From: Syntrophales bacterium | Lineage (GTDB): Bacteria; Desulfobacterota; Desulfobaccia; Desulfobaccales; 0-14-0-80-60-11 | DNA: 32,738 nucleotides | NCBI GenBank assembly: GCA_028688935.1 | Contig: JAQTXE010000002.1 | Coordinates: 1-32,738 of the forward strand | Direction of reading: 5' to 3' | Shown: one piece after another, positions 1-9,339 of the stretch | How the letters are laid out: each line of letters opens with the position of its first letter | Numbering within the stretch: the first letter of the stretch is position 1 | Made by a program: the position numbers and the translations under genes | Notes under the pieces: generated by a model | The model's database searches: none | What the model was told of the DNA's origin: nothing | The model's input: the letters and a program-made list of their open reading frames with translations, nothing else

Positions 1-2
1 CG

Positions 3-68
3 GCGGCCCAGACTCTTAAAGAGGCCGGCCGGGAATGGGCGATGCCTGCTTACTCCCAATGCTCCTAA
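3..68 (+). CDS. Possible 3' end of a protein entering from the left
   Basis: The third forward frame is open from the window edge to a TAA at 66-68 and encodes about 21 residues ending in SQCS. It would converge with the HAD gene on the opposite strand. The piece is too short to identify and could be a chance open frame. Confidence 0.2.
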   Translation, partial: AAQTLKEAGREWAMPAYSQCS

Positions 69-703
69 GGGGCGCCGGTCTTGCCGGCGCTCAAAGCGGA
101 GATTAAGGCCGGAGCCCCGGCAAAGGAATCCAGATGATAATTTGCCTGCAATTCCGGGTTACGGTAGGCCACCAGAGGCACGCCGGCATTCCTGGCGAAT
201 TCTTCATCCACCCGGGAGTCGCCGATATAAATGGCTTCTTGGGGCTCCAGGCCGAAGTGGTTGAGAATACGCCAGAAGGACTCCGGGTCCGGTTTCGGGC
301 GGCTCACATCCAGCGCGGAAATCACCAGGTCGAAGTGCTCCTCCAGACGGTGATACTTTAGCACCGCCCGGGTGGTGGTGGACCGGTTGGTGGCCAGGGC
401 GCTGACGAAATTGGGGCGCAAAAACTCCAGGAACTCCCGCAAATAGGGCTCCTCCACCATCATGGGAATAAAGGGATGGTAATCCAGGGTGCGGGCGAAC
501 TGCCGGACCGCGTCCAGGTCGGGATAGTCCCGGAAGAGATATTCCAGGGAGGCAAACACTGTGTGGCTGTGGACGTACTCCACGGCTATAGGGGTTAAAG
601 GCGGCAGGCCGAATTGCTGCAATATGGCATTGTAGAAAGCAATATTGGCCGCACGCGAGTCAAACAACACCCCGTCGCAATCGAAAGCTATCAATTTCAG
701 CAA
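65..703 (-). CDS. HAD-superfamily phosphatase (phosphoglycolate phosphatase-like)
   Basis: Haloacid dehalogenase-type hydrolase of 212 aa, expected to remove phosphate from a small metabolite in the cytoplasm. Motif I is FDCDGV with nucleophile Asp8 and acid Asp10, motif II is around LATNRST, motif III has the lysine in SRPKPDP, and motif IV is IGDSRVDEEFA. An alpha-helical C1-type cap lies between motifs I and II, as in the Gph/PGP group. The start is TTG at 703, preceded by AGGA about seven bases upstream; no ATG fits before motif I. It is the last gene on the strand after cheB, 177 bases away, so it may be a separate unit rather than a chemotaxis gene. The last codons form a GC-rich hairpin (GCGCCGG/CCGGCGC, about 73-91) without a U-tract. 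The substrate cannot be read from sequence. Confidence 0.85.
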   Translation of the reverse strand: MLKLIAFDCDGVLFDSRAANIAFYNAILQQFGLPPLTPIAVEYVHSHTVFASLEYLFRDYPDLDAVRQFARTLDYHPFIPMMVEEPYLREFLEFLRPNFVSALATNRSTTTRAVLKYHRLEEHFDLVISALDVSRPKPDPESFWRILNHFGLEPQEAIYIGDSRVDEEFARNAGVPLVAYRNPELQANYHLDSFAGAPALISALSAGKTGAP

Positions 704-880
704 ATTATTAATCCTGGTGACGCGACGTGATTATTAGAGTTAAGCCCGAGGGTCGGAGTTAGGCCGCTACGCGTCTTACGACCTTTAAATTACTGTCCTT
801 TCGCGGTCTTGTCAATAAGGAATCCCAACGGGAGTGGTCTGGCCGGGAGGAAAAAACGTGTGTCAGGCCCGAAGTTGCGG

Positions 881-1918
<1,038 letters not shown>

Positions 1919-1921
1919 CTA

Positions 1922-2359
1922 TCAACCCTTTTTCACAAATAATTCCATAAGTTCATCATCCACGTCAAATCGCAGCCGGTTAACCGGCGCTTTTTTCTTC
2001 TCTTCCTCCACCGCCAGCCACTGGGCTTCGGGGGTTTGCAATTTAAAGGCCCCTGAGGCCTTCATCTTACTGAGAAAAGCCCCGGCCATCATGTTAGTGG
2101 TCTCTTTGAGGATATCTTCCATTTCCGGCTGGGAGATTTCCTCTTCATCGGTCCCGAGAAAGTTGGCGGCCATTTTCCGGGCCAGGCTCTGGGGCACCTG
2201 CAAGCCGATGCAAATGGATTGGGGACCGGCGATGGTCACCCAGGAGCGGAGAAAAGGCCCCCGGGCCGGCAGCACTTCCCCCTCTTCCAGACTTTCAGGG
2301 AAGAGGTAGAACATGGTCTCCAGGACTTCAAAAGTCGCAGCCTTCAGATTCGATAGCAT
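1922..2359 (-). CDS. cheX: CheX/CheC-like CheY-P phosphatase
   Basis: Small protein of 145 aa with the CheX/CheC/FliY phosphatase fold signature. The helix DILKETTNMMAG carries the E-x-x-N motif (Glu86, Asn89) that positions water for CheY-P dephosphorylation in this family. Only one such motif is visible, which fits CheX rather than the two-motif CheC. It likely ends the signal by dephosphorylating one or both CheY-type regulators here. The start at 2359 lies inside the 3' end of the upstream receiver gene, a 32-base overlap that implies translational coupling; an internal Met16 is a weaker alternative because the conserved first helix would be cut. The family call is firm, the exact subfamily less so. 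Confidence 0.8.
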   Translation of the reverse strand: MLSNLKAATFEVLETMFYLFPESLEEGEVLPARGPFLRSWVTIAGPQSICIGLQVPQSLARKMAANFLGTDEEEISQPEMEDILKETTNMMAGAFLSKMKASGAFKLQTPEAQWLAVEEEKKKAPVNRLRFDVDDELMELFVKKG

Positions 2360-2747
2360 CCGGTGTTTGAGCCTCCCCCAGAATACCGGTCAGTTTTTTC
2401 CTGATGGTTTCCGGGCGAAAGGGTTTCTGGATATAATCCTGAACCCCGAGATTCAAGAAGGGGTTGATCACCTCCGGCCGGGACTCCGTGGTAATCAGGA
2501 CCACGGGAATATTGCGCCACAGTTTGTGATCCTTTAAGGTTTCCACCAGGGCGGCGCCGTCCATGCCCGGCATATGGATGTCCGACAGGATGATGTCCAC
2601 CCAGTTGTGCTCCAGGATGCCCAAGGCTTCCTGACCGTTGGCCCCTTCGAAGTATTCGCCGATGTCAAAGCCGGAAATCACCAGCACCTTGCGGATCAGG
2701 GCCCGCATGGTAGCTGAGTCATCCACGATTAGCACATTGTACGCCAT
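2328..2747 (-). CDS. Single-domain CheY-like response regulator (accessory)
   Basis: Receiver-only protein of 139 aa. It has the acidic pair Asp9/Asp10, phosphoacceptor Asp56 in LSDIHMPGMDG, the switch Thr in LITTES (86/87) and Lys108 in QKPFRP, so it should accept phosphate from CheA. A tail of about 15 residues follows the domain. It lies between the HDOD gene (29-base overlap at its 5' end) and the cheX-like gene (32-base overlap at its 3' end), so the three are probably translated as a coupled group. It differs clearly from the cheY at 11725-12123 and may be a phosphate sink or drive a separate output. Start ATG at 2747; only a weak GGGA lies upstream, as expected for a coupled start. Confidence 0.92.
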   Translation of the reverse strand: MAYNVLIVDDSATMRALIRKVLVISGFDIGEYFEGANGQEALGILEHNWVDIILSDIHMPGMDGAALVETLKDHKLWRNIPVVLITTESRPEVINPFLNLGVQDYIQKPFRPETIRKKLTGILGEAQTPDAIESEGCDF

Positions 2748-3603
2748 CTTGATTTCCCATCAGACCGAAGAAGACCTGGGCTTCATCCCAGGCGCTGCCA
2801 AATTGCAGCAGGATTTTCTGTAAATTCTTTTCCCGTAGATGAAAGTGCCGCAAAACTTCAGGATAGCCGGTATAAGCCAGGCCGTCGGCGCCCAGATCCT
2901 GGCCGAACATCATGGTCAGGATATCGCCCAGATAAACCAGCAAGGTCAAGTCGTCGGTATAAGCCTCGGGTTTATCCAGATGATGATAGGTGATGGCCAG
3001 ACGCAGCCGGTCCGGGAAATCCCACATCCGGGCCATCTCTCCCCCCATTTCGGCGTGGTCCACTCCCAGGATGATCTTTTCCGCGGCCTGGAAGGGGACT
3101 CCCTCTTTTTCCACCACTTCCATGATTTCATGGAACTTCTGCTCCACAAAGAGACTTAAGACCACCTTGCCGATATCGTGCATCAGGCCGGCGGTGAATC
3201 CCGTGGCCTGGTCGGGCAGGGAAATTTCCCGGGACAGGAGGTCTACCATCAGCGCGCAGCTCACGGAATGCCGCCATAACCCCTGGCGTTCGGTAAAATA
3301 ACCGGGGGTGGGCGCGGAAAAGAGGCGGGTGGCGCCACTGGCGATAATGATTTTCAAAAGCTCCTGGGTCCCCAGCAGCAGCAGGGCCTGATGCAGCGAG
3401 TGAATCTCTCTTCTCAAACCGAAGTAGGCGGAATTGCTAATGCGTAGGATGTTGGCGGTAACGGCTGGATCAAACTTCACCACCTCTACTAATTCCTGAA
3501 TGCTCACTTCCGGTTTATTGAGCAGGAGCAAGGCCCTTTGGGCTACCATGGGAAAAGGCGGCAAATTTTTTAAAGATCGCAGAACTTGTGGCACTAAACT
3601 CAT
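2719..3603 (-). CDS. HDOD-domain signalling protein
   Basis: A 294-aa HDOD protein with the family pattern of an N-terminal LKNLPPFP motif, a helical core with MHDIGKVVLSLF, and a later VDHAEMGGEMARMWDFP stretch. HDOD proteins are HD-related domains that usually lack full catalytic metal sites and act as signalling or regulatory scaffolds; several are tied to chemotaxis and motility in delta- and gammaproteobacteria. The gene starts 13 bases after cheD, with AAGGGAG before the ATG, and its end overlaps the receiver gene, so it is part of the chemotaxis operon. No receiver or EAL domain is fused to it. The partner is unknown; the overlapping receiver is the obvious candidate. Confidence 0.88.
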   Translation of the reverse strand: MSLVPQVLRSLKNLPPFPMVAQRALLLLNKPEVSIQELVEVVKFDPAVTANILRISNSAYFGLRREIHSLHQALLLLGTQELLKIIIASGATRLFSAPTPGYFTERQGLWRHSVSCALMVDLLSREISLPDQATGFTAGLMHDIGKVVLSLFVEQKFHEIMEVVEKEGVPFQAAEKIILGVDHAEMGGEMARMWDFPDRLRLAITYHHLDKPEAYTDDLTLLVYLGDILTMMFGQDLGADGLAYTGYPEVLRHFHLREKNLQKILLQFGSAWDEAQVFFGLMGNQDGVQCANRG

Positions 3604-3616
3604 GGTTTTTGCTCCC

Positions 3617-4102
3617 TTATAAATCTTTAATTACTTGGTTCTGGCCGATGATCTTTACCCACACCCTGCCCGTGGCGATCTCCAGGTACATGGTCCTGGC
3701 CTTAACTCCGCCCACGTCCTCATTGTCGATCAGGACGTTGTTCTTTAAGAAAATCTTGCGCAAGGCCGCGTAATTACGGCGGCCGATGTTAAAATGTTCC
3801 GGTCCTCCCAAGACCTGGCTGCCTCCGGCCACCTTCACCACCATGCGGTGCTTCACCGCTCCCAGTTTGTAACATTCCCGGAATAGCTGGGGGATGCCGG
3901 TGTCCGCAAACATAAAGGGGTTTTGCCGTCCCTTTTCTTCATCCAGCGAGGATTCCGGCAACATATAGTGGAGGATACCCCCCACCCTGACTTTAGGATC
4001 ATAAACCGCCACCCCGATACAGGAGCCCAGAGCGTGGGTTACCACCAACTGCTGTGGTTGGCTGCTGATCTTCATATCAGCCACCCCTACCACGATCTGC
4101 AT
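3617..4102 (-). CDS. cheD: Chemoreceptor glutamine deamidase CheD
   Basis: Deamidates receptor glutamines and, in systems with CheC/CheX, binds the phosphatase to tune adaptation. With the ATG at 4102 the protein is 161 aa and carries the catalytic triad Thr22, Cys28 (HALGSCIGV) and His45 (GGILHYMLP), almost exactly at the positions known for Thermotoga CheD (T21/C27/H44). A longer frame opens at 4168, but it would overlap cheR by 55 bases and adds non-conserved residues. The ATG at 4102 has GGAAG and AGAGG just upstream and begins 11 bases after the cheR stop, so I prefer it. A CheX-like protein in the same operon makes a CheD-phosphatase complex plausible, though CheD is classically paired with CheC. 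Confidence 0.94.
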   Translation of the reverse strand: MQIVVGVADMKISSQPQQLVVTHALGSCIGVAVYDPKVRVGGILHYMLPESSLDEEKGRQNPFMFADTGIPQLFRECYKLGAVKHRMVVKVAGGSQVLGGPEHFNIGRRNYAALRKIFLKNNVLIDNEDVGGVKARTMYLEIATGRVWVKIIGQNQVIKDL

Positions 4103-4113
4103 CTTCCGGGCCT

Positions 4114-5010
4114 CTATTTCCGATATATGGTCGGCTTGACGTACGCAAATTGATGGTTGACGTTGCACAGGCTCTCCGAATGCCCGATAAATAAATAACC
4201 GCCCGGCTTAAGGCATTGATGAAATTTTTTGATCAACTCTGTCTGGGTGGCTTTTTCGAAATAGATCATGACGTTGCGGCAGAAGATGACGTCAAACTCA
4301 TCTTTGAAAGGGAAGGGATCCATCAGGTTGAAACGGAAGAATTCCACCAGTTGTTTCACTTCAGGTTTAACCCTGACAAAGCCTTCCCACTGATTAACTC
4401 CCTTTTGAAAAAACCGCCGCCGCCATTCCTGGGATAGAGGTTCCACCCGGGACATTGGGTAAATTCCACGCTGGGCCTGATTCAGCACCTGGGTATTGAT
4501 ATCCGAGGCGTGGATCTTGACCCCGGACAATTCCTTGGCTGGGATGGCGTTTAGCAATACCATGGCCATGGTATAGGGCTCCTCGCCGCTGGAGCAGCCG
4601 GCGCTCCACAAGCGCCACTGGGGCGTCCCTGTACACTTTTGCCGTAAAGCCGGTAACAACTCCTGGCCCAGAAACTCGAAGTGTTTGGGCTCCCTCCAGA
4701 AGGCCGTCATGTTGGTGGAGATGGCATCCAGGAGATTGACGAGTTCCAGCCCGGAAGAATCCTCAAGCACCTGCCGGTAATATTCCTTGAAGCTGGTAAG
4801 CTTTCTGGTCCTGAGGAACTTGGTCAAGCGGGACCGCACCAGTTCCTTTTTCTGGGCAGGCAGGTGAATGCCGGCATGGTCGTAAACCAACTGGCTCAGC
4901 TGGGTGAATTCGGCATCGGAGAGTTCCGGCATCGTCGTGGTGATACCGGGTACGCACGCCGACTTCTCCGTCCCTGCATAGCTACGCTTTTCCCTGGCAA
5001 AATTGACCAA
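4114..5010 (-). CDS. cheR: Chemotaxis protein methyltransferase CheR
   Basis: SAM-dependent methyltransferase acting on receptor glutamates. The N-terminal all-alpha CheR_N domain (about residues 30-85, ELSDAEFTQLSQLVYDHAG) is followed by the Rossmann domain with LWSAGCSSGEEPYT, the acidic VIFCRNVMIYF strand and GGYLFIGHSESL. The 298-aa frame starts with TTG at 5010, which has GGAGAG seven bases upstream and leaves 18 bases after cheW. An internal ATG at 4932 (MPELSD) has no ribosome-binding site but would give a more typical N-terminus, so the first 26 residues are uncertain. It acts with cheB and cheD; the pentapeptide-like end of the receptor at 5667-7304 could be its docking site. Confidence 0.95.
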   Translation of the reverse strand: MVNFAREKRSYAGTEKSACVPGITTTMPELSDAEFTQLSQLVYDHAGIHLPAQKKELVRSRLTKFLRTRKLTSFKEYYRQVLEDSSGLELVNLLDAISTNMTAFWREPKHFEFLGQELLPALRQKCTGTPQWRLWSAGCSSGEEPYTMAMVLLNAIPAKELSGVKIHASDINTQVLNQAQRGIYPMSRVEPLSQEWRRRFFQKGVNQWEGFVRVKPEVKQLVEFFRFNLMDPFPFKDEFDVIFCRNVMIYFEKATQTELIKKFHQCLKPGGYLFIGHSESLCNVNHQFAYVKPTIYRK

Positions 5011-5028
5011 TGCTTCTCTCCGGAAGAT

Positions 5029-5544
5029 TTAACTCGCCAAGCCCTCGAGCCCGGCCATCTCTTCACCGGTCAACACTTTATCGATATCCAGCAGGATCTT
5101 GATGGTTCCCTTGGCCTTGGCGATGCCCAGGATGTATTGGGTTTTGAGCCGGGTGCCAAAGGAGGGGGGAGGTTCAATGTCATCCCCATTGATGTTCAAG
5201 ACCTCGGAGACCGAATCCACCACGACCCCCATCTGCACCGACCCCACCTGGCTGTGTACTTCCACCACGATGATACAGGTGCGTTCCCCATATTCAGCTT
5301 CTTCCAGCCCAAACTTGAGCCTGAGGTCGATGACCGGGATAACCCGGCCCCGAAGATTGATGACCCCTTTGACGTATTCCGGGGTTTGGGGGACCGCGGT
5401 GATATCCATCATGCCGATGATTTCCCTCACTTTTAAAATTTCCAGGCCATAATCCTCCGCAGCCAGGGTAAAGGTGAGGTATTTCCCTTCCTTTTCCTGA
5501 AGGGTATTGGTCTCTTGTTGTAGTTGCCTCGCCGCCTGGGACAT
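5029..5544 (-). CDS. cheW: Chemotaxis coupling protein CheW
   Basis: Adaptor of 171 aa that links receptors to CheA. A single CheW/SH3-like domain fills the protein: YLTFTLAAEDYGLEILKVREI, the conserved VKGVINLRGRVIPVIDL core and a VVVDSVSEVLNI strand. The N-terminus has a glutamine-rich helix of about 20 residues, and the C-terminus ends in a short helix. AGGAGG lies ten bases before the ATG. It is separated from the upstream receptor by 122 bases that hold a sigma-28-like promoter (5652-5679) and a GC-rich hairpin, so cheW and the genes after it can probably be transcribed independently of cheA. Confidence 0.95.
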   Translation of the reverse strand: MSQAARQLQQETNTLQEKEGKYLTFTLAAEDYGLEILKVREIIGMMDITAVPQTPEYVKGVINLRGRVIPVIDLRLKFGLEEAEYGERTCIIVVEVHSQVGSVQMGVVVDSVSEVLNINGDDIEPPPSFGTRLKTQYILGIAKAKGTIKILLDIDKVLTGEEMAGLEGLAS

Positions 5545-5599
5545 TGCTATGATCCTCCTGAATTATCAGTCTTCTGTCTGAGTAAAATGTATTTTTCGG

Positions 5600-5630
5600 G
5601 GCCCACCCGCTGACATTACCGGAGTGGGCC
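5600..5630. other. GC-rich hairpin in the mcp-cheW gap
   Basis: GGCCCAC at 5600-5606 pairs with GTGGGCC at 5624-5630, and CCG/CGG extends the stem past a bulged A. No U-run follows on the minus strand, so it is a poor intrinsic terminator. It would lie in the cheW 5' untranslated region if the promoter at 5652-5679 is used. Confidence 0.35.
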
Positions 5631-5651
5631 TTCGCTTCTTTCCCTAAAGCA

Positions 5652-5679
5652 TTATCGGCGGTATGGTTAAAATTCCTTA
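5652..5679 (-). promoter_or_regulatory. Sigma-28 (FliA)-like promoter upstream of cheW
   Basis: On the minus strand an exact GCCGATAA -10 (plus-strand 5652-5659) lies 16 bases downstream of TAAG (5676-5679), close to the TAAA...GCCGATAA flagellar consensus. The -35 falls in the last codons of the upstream receptor. The implied leader is about 100 bases. Confidence 0.55.
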
Positions 5680-7304
5680 AAGTGTTCTTCACCCAAAGGG
5701 ATCACTTGCTCCGGGGAGACTTCCTGGCCTTGGGGAAGATGTAAGGTTTTGGGCTGCGGGGCCAGCTTCCGGCCGTGGGATGGCTTTGCCAGACCTTGTC
5801 CCTGCACGTGCGCCAATTTCTTGCCATTGGCCCCCGGCCTGGCAGTCACCGCCTCCTGCCTGGAGCCGTTCACATTGCCACCCACCAAATCTTCCAAATA
5901 TCTCATGGTAGACTGCAAGTTACGGCTCTGGGATGAGAGTTGCTGGCTGGTGGCCGCGGCTTCTTCAGCGCTGGCCGCAGTACTTTGCACCACCTGGTCC
6001 ATATGGGACACGGACTGGGAAATCTGTTCCAGTCCATGGGCTTGCTCCTGGCTGGCCGCGGCAATCTCGTCCACCAACTGGGCCACTTTCTGGGCCCCAT
6101 GGCTCAGTTCCTGGAATGCAGCCTCCGCCTGTTTCACCAGGCCCGCGCCTTCGTCAATGCGGCTCACCGTCCCTTCGATCAATTCAGAAGTGGTCTTGGC
6201 GGCCGTAGCGGCTCTCTGGGCCAGGGACCGGACCTCTTCCGCCACCACCGCAAAGCCTTTCCCCGCTTCGCCGGCCCGGGCCGCCTCCACTGCCGCGTTT
6301 AGAGACAACAAATTGGTCTGGAAAGAGATTTCATCAATAGTCTTGATAATCTTGGCGATCTCGGAGCCCGCCTGGGAAACCGCGTCCATGGCCTTCTGGG
6401 TGGCTGCCATGGTATCATTGGCTTTGGTTACCACCTGGGTGGTCTCCCGCATCATCTGGTTGGCCTCCCTGGCATTATCGGCGTTTTGCCTGGTCATGGC
6501 CGTCAACTCCTCCAGGGAGGCGGAGGTCTCCTCCAGACTGGCGGCCTGCTCCGAAGAACCCTGGGCCAGGTTCTGGGAGGTGGCGGCCACTTCTGAAGAA
6601 GCGGTCAGCACTTCATCCGAGGCCTGCTGCATCTGCAGGGTTACGCCTCCCAGGCGTCCCAAGCTGCGCATGGGGAAATAGAGGATGCAGGCCAGAAGAA
6701 GAAGGACCGGCACGATTACTATGAGCAAGGCATTACGCGTGGACGCGGCCTGTTCCGCCACATCATTCACGTAGATGCCGGTGCCCAGGATCCACCCCCA
6801 GGGAGTAAAGGCCTTGACGAAGGAAAGCTTAGGGACTATGCGGTTCTTATCGTCTTTCCACTGCCAATAATAGTCCACAAACCCTTCGCCCTTTTCCCTG
6901 CAGACCCTGGCAAACTCCACGAACAAGGCTTTACCCTGTTTGTCTTTGTAGGTGCTCAGGTCCTGGCCGTCCAATTTTGTGACCATGGGATGCATGATCA
7001 TCTTGGGGCCAAAATCATTGATCCATAGATAGTCTTTGCCCTCCGGGCCATAACGCATGCCCTTGATGATCTTCAGAGCGCCTTCCTTGGCTTTCTCTGG
7101 AGTGAGAGTGCCGTTTTTTTCCAGGGCATAGAAGTTTTCCAGGACTCCAAATGCAGTCCGCACCACTTCCTGGACCTGGGTCTGCTTTTCCTTGAAGACC
7201 GCCTTTTTGGCGGACGGCAGTATCCATAGGAAGATCAGGCCCATGAATACCAGGAATACCGCGGTGAACTGCCCTAAAATTTTATAACGGATATGAATGC
7301 GCAT
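5667..7304 (-). CDS. Methyl-accepting chemotaxis protein with periplasmic Cache domain
   Basis: Transmembrane chemoreceptor of 545 aa. TM1 is about residues 8-29, a single-Cache (Cache_2-like) sensor about 35-185 ([19 protein letters not shown], then [11 protein letters not shown]), TM2 about 190-212. No convincing HAMP domain follows; the chain goes directly into the long coiled coil with the signalling tip [21 protein letters not shown] and the usual [13 protein letters not shown]. About 75 residues of Gly/Pro/Lys-rich linker end in the five residues HFKEF, which fit the aromatic-x-x-aromatic pattern of CheR/CheB docking pentapeptides. Cache domains usually bind small organic acids or amino acids; the ligand is not readable here. 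The start at 7304 has GGAGGGCAGGG upstream. The stop lies just before the cheW promoter. Confidence 0.94.
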   Translation of the reverse strand: MRIHIRYKILGQFTAVFLVFMGLIFLWILPSAKKAVFKEKQTQVQEVVRTAFGVLENFYALEKNGTLTPEKAKEGALKIIKGMRYGPEGKDYLWINDFGPKMIMHPMVTKLDGQDLSTYKDKQGKALFVEFARVCREKGEGFVDYYWQWKDDKNRIVPKLSFVKAFTPWGWILGTGIYVNDVAEQAASTRNALLIVIVPVLLLLACILYFPMRSLGRLGGVTLQMQQASDEVLTASSEVAATSQNLAQGSSEQAASLEETSASLEELTAMTRQNADNAREANQMMRETTQVVTKANDTMAATQKAMDAVSQAGSEIAKIIKTIDEISFQTNLLSLNAAVEAARAGEAGKGFAVVAEEVRSLAQRAATAAKTTSELIEGTVSRIDEGAGLVKQAEAAFQELSHGAQKVAQLVDEIAAASQEQAHGLEQISQSVSHMDQVVQSTAASAEEAAATSQQLSSQSRNLQSTMRYLEDLVGGNVNGSRQEAVTARPGANGKKLAHVQGQGLAKPSHGRKLAPQPKTLHLPQGQEVSPEQVIPLGEEHFKEF

Positions 7305-7495
7305 TACCCTGCCCTCCGGTTAATTTTGAATGAGATGGGAGATGAAAGAGTTCACCATCTCAATTTTTTCTTGGGTTTTCTAATCTCAATCTCTCCCAGC
7401 AGAATGGCCTTTTCCGCCTAACACCCCCTGGAGAGGGCAGTTTCCGGTTAGTTGCACTTTGTCTGCCGTCATTTTCCTGGTCAGTCCTAATTTGT

Positions 7496-9076
7496 CTAGA
7501 AGCCCTGGCTCTTCTCAGGGGGAATATTTCCTTCCGGCGCTCCCACCAGTGATTGCTGGTGTTCCAAAAGATGTTTCCCTTTACCGTTGAAGGCGATGGT
7601 TTGGCGCAACGAGGCCAGCCTCCCCCCGGGGAGGTGTTTACCGTTGCGTGCCGGCCTCATGCCGTTGACGCCTCCGGCCACCATGGACATGAGTTCGTCC
7701 ACAATGCCCTTCATCTGATGGGATTGGGCGGTGAGTTCCTGGGAGGCGCTGGCGCTTTCTTCGGCGTTGGCCGCGTTCTGCTGCACTACCAGGTCCATGT
7801 CGCCCACGGCCCGGTTGATCTGTTCGATCTCCCGGGCCTGTTCCTTACTGGCCTCGGAAATCTCCCCCACCAGGCTGTTGACCTTCTTGGCGGATTCGCC
7901 CATATCGTAGAATTTGGTCAGGGTCTCTTGGATCTGGAGGTTACCCGTCTCAATATGCTTGGCAGTCTCACCGATGAGGTCATCGGTGCTCTTGGCCGCG
8001 TCCGCGGCCCGCATCGCCAGGTTCCGCACCTCGTCGGCCACCACCGCGAAACCCGCGCCCGCCTGTCCGGCCCGGGCCGCTTCCACCGCGGCATTTAAGG
8101 CCAGCAGATTGGTCTGGAAGGCGATCTCATCAATACTCTTGATGATTTTCTTGATGCTGTCCCCGGATTGGGCAATGGTCTCAATGGACGCTTTGGCGGC
8201 CCGGATGGATTTGTGCACGTCCCTGGTCTTTTCATTGGTCAGGATCACCAGGCGATTACACTCTTCGGCATTGTCCGTATTCTGTTTGACCGTGGAGGCA
8301 ATCAGATTCATGGAGGCCGCGGTCTCTTCCAGAGAGGCCGCCTGTTGCGAGGCTCCCTGGGCCAGGGATTGGCTGGAAGAAGAGACCTGATTGGAGGCTT
8401 CGGCCACCTGTTCTGCGGCCCCTTCCAGTTGCAGGGTGACTCCTTGCAGAGTTCCGGTTATGCCTTTGGACATGAGAAAGGCGATGATCAGTCCCATGAT
8501 CAAGGATGCCAGGCCAAGGACCATGATGTTGCGCCGGGTAGTGCTGCTGGCGGCTGCAAAAGCTTCTCCGGTTAAGGAGTGCTCCTTCACCACCTGCCGG
8601 GCTTGGTTGAGCAGAGACTGGATTTTTTCCAGGTTGGCCTTAATCTTGGCTTCATAAATGCTTTGCGGCTTATCTGACTTACTGACCTCCAGGGCAGCTT
8701 GATGCAGGAGGCGGTGGGGCTCCTCTATTCCTTGGAGCACCGGCGCCAGGTCCGGTATCCACCTTTCCGCGTCTTTGCGGCCTGAGCCATAGAGCCAAAG
8801 GCCGAAACCGCATTTATGGTCATCCGTTTCCAAGTCCAACTTGGAGGTTTTGCCGGCGGCCACACCGGCTAAAAGCTTGGTGGTCCACAAAAGATGGTCA
8901 ACTTCCTTCTGGGCCAGCAACGTATCCAGCTTGTTGGCCTGCATCATTACCTCGGCATTATGGGCTAGCCGGCCGATACCCGCGAAACTCACCAAGCCGA
9001 TGGTGGCCAGTAGCAACAAGGTCAGGCCCGAACCCATCGCAACTTTTTTGCCAATTGATAAGTTTCTCCAATTCAT
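7496..9076 (-). CDS. Methyl-accepting chemotaxis protein with periplasmic CZB (zinc-binding) domain
   Basis: Chemoreceptor of 526 aa from the ATG at 9076. That start has AGAGAGGTGG directly upstream and places MNWRNLSIGKK before TM1; an earlier frame start at 9148 adds 24 unlikely residues. TM1 is about 12-34 and TM2 about 180-200. Between them lies a four-helix region with the chemoreceptor zinc-binding signature: His61-x-x-Trp64, Cys89-Gly-Phe-Gly-Leu-Trp and His121-x3-His125. All four ligands are present. CZB domains are mostly cytoplasmic and C-terminal, so a periplasmic position is less common; zinc or hypochlorous-acid sensing is possible by analogy. No clear HAMP is seen. The signalling tip is [21 protein letters not shown]. 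The C-terminus ends KSQGF, which does not fit a CheR docking pentapeptide. Confidence 0.93.
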   Translation of the reverse strand: MNWRNLSIGKKVAMGSGLTLLLLATIGLVSFAGIGRLAHNAEVMMQANKLDTLLAQKEVDHLLWTTKLLAGVAAGKTSKLDLETDDHKCGFGLWLYGSGRKDAERWIPDLAPVLQGIEEPHRLLHQAALEVSKSDKPQSIYEAKIKANLEKIQSLLNQARQVVKEHSLTGEAFAAASSTTRRNIMVLGLASLIMGLIIAFLMSKGITGTLQGVTLQLEGAAEQVAEASNQVSSSSQSLAQGASQQAASLEETAASMNLIASTVKQNTDNAEECNRLVILTNEKTRDVHKSIRAAKASIETIAQSGDSIKKIIKSIDEIAFQTNLLALNAAVEAARAGQAGAGFAVVADEVRNLAMRAADAAKSTDDLIGETAKHIETGNLQIQETLTKFYDMGESAKKVNSLVGEISEASKEQAREIEQINRAVGDMDLVVQQNAANAEESASASQELTAQSHQMKGIVDELMSMVAGGVNGMRPARNGKHLPGGRLASLRQTIAFNGKGKHLLEHQQSLVGAPEGNIPPEKSQGF

Positions 9077-9339
9077 ATCCACCTCTCTAATCGGGCGCGG
9101 CCCTTCTTCGACCCAATCAGCCCTTCTATGGCGGCTTCCTTGCTGCAACCACCGGTTAAGGCCGTCCTTTTAAGCCCCCTCTGGCAATCAGTCCCGCTTT
9201 TCTTATTTCCTTGTTTTTGGCTATCTCCTTCTGGACAGTCAAAGCTTTCAGGGTTAACGGCCCCACCCTCAAAGTCTTGCCTGGCCCCCTATCTACTATC
9301 CGTCTTGGCTTCTCGATACCTCTTTGGCTAAATCCACCT
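9077..9339. other. Gap between cheA and the CZB receptor
   Basis: These 263 bases hold the receptor's ribosome-binding site (around 9079-9088) and otherwise no gene, clear terminator or repeat. A TAATCGGG near 9088 resembles part of a sigma-28 -10 but lies too close to the start codon. Confidence 0.4.

Noticed and set aside
4103-4168. Longer CheD N-terminus from the start at 4168
   Set aside because: It would overlap cheR by 55 bases and shift the Thr/Cys/His triad away from the family positions.
7330-7370. GAGATGG...CCATCTC hairpin followed by T-run
   Set aside because: The T-run follows on the plus strand, where no gene ends; on the transcribed minus strand it would not act as a terminator.
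9088-9114. Possible sigma-28 promoter before the CZB receptor
   Set aside because: The -10 matches only 6 of 8 bases, no -35 lies at the right distance, and it sits 12 bases from the start codon.
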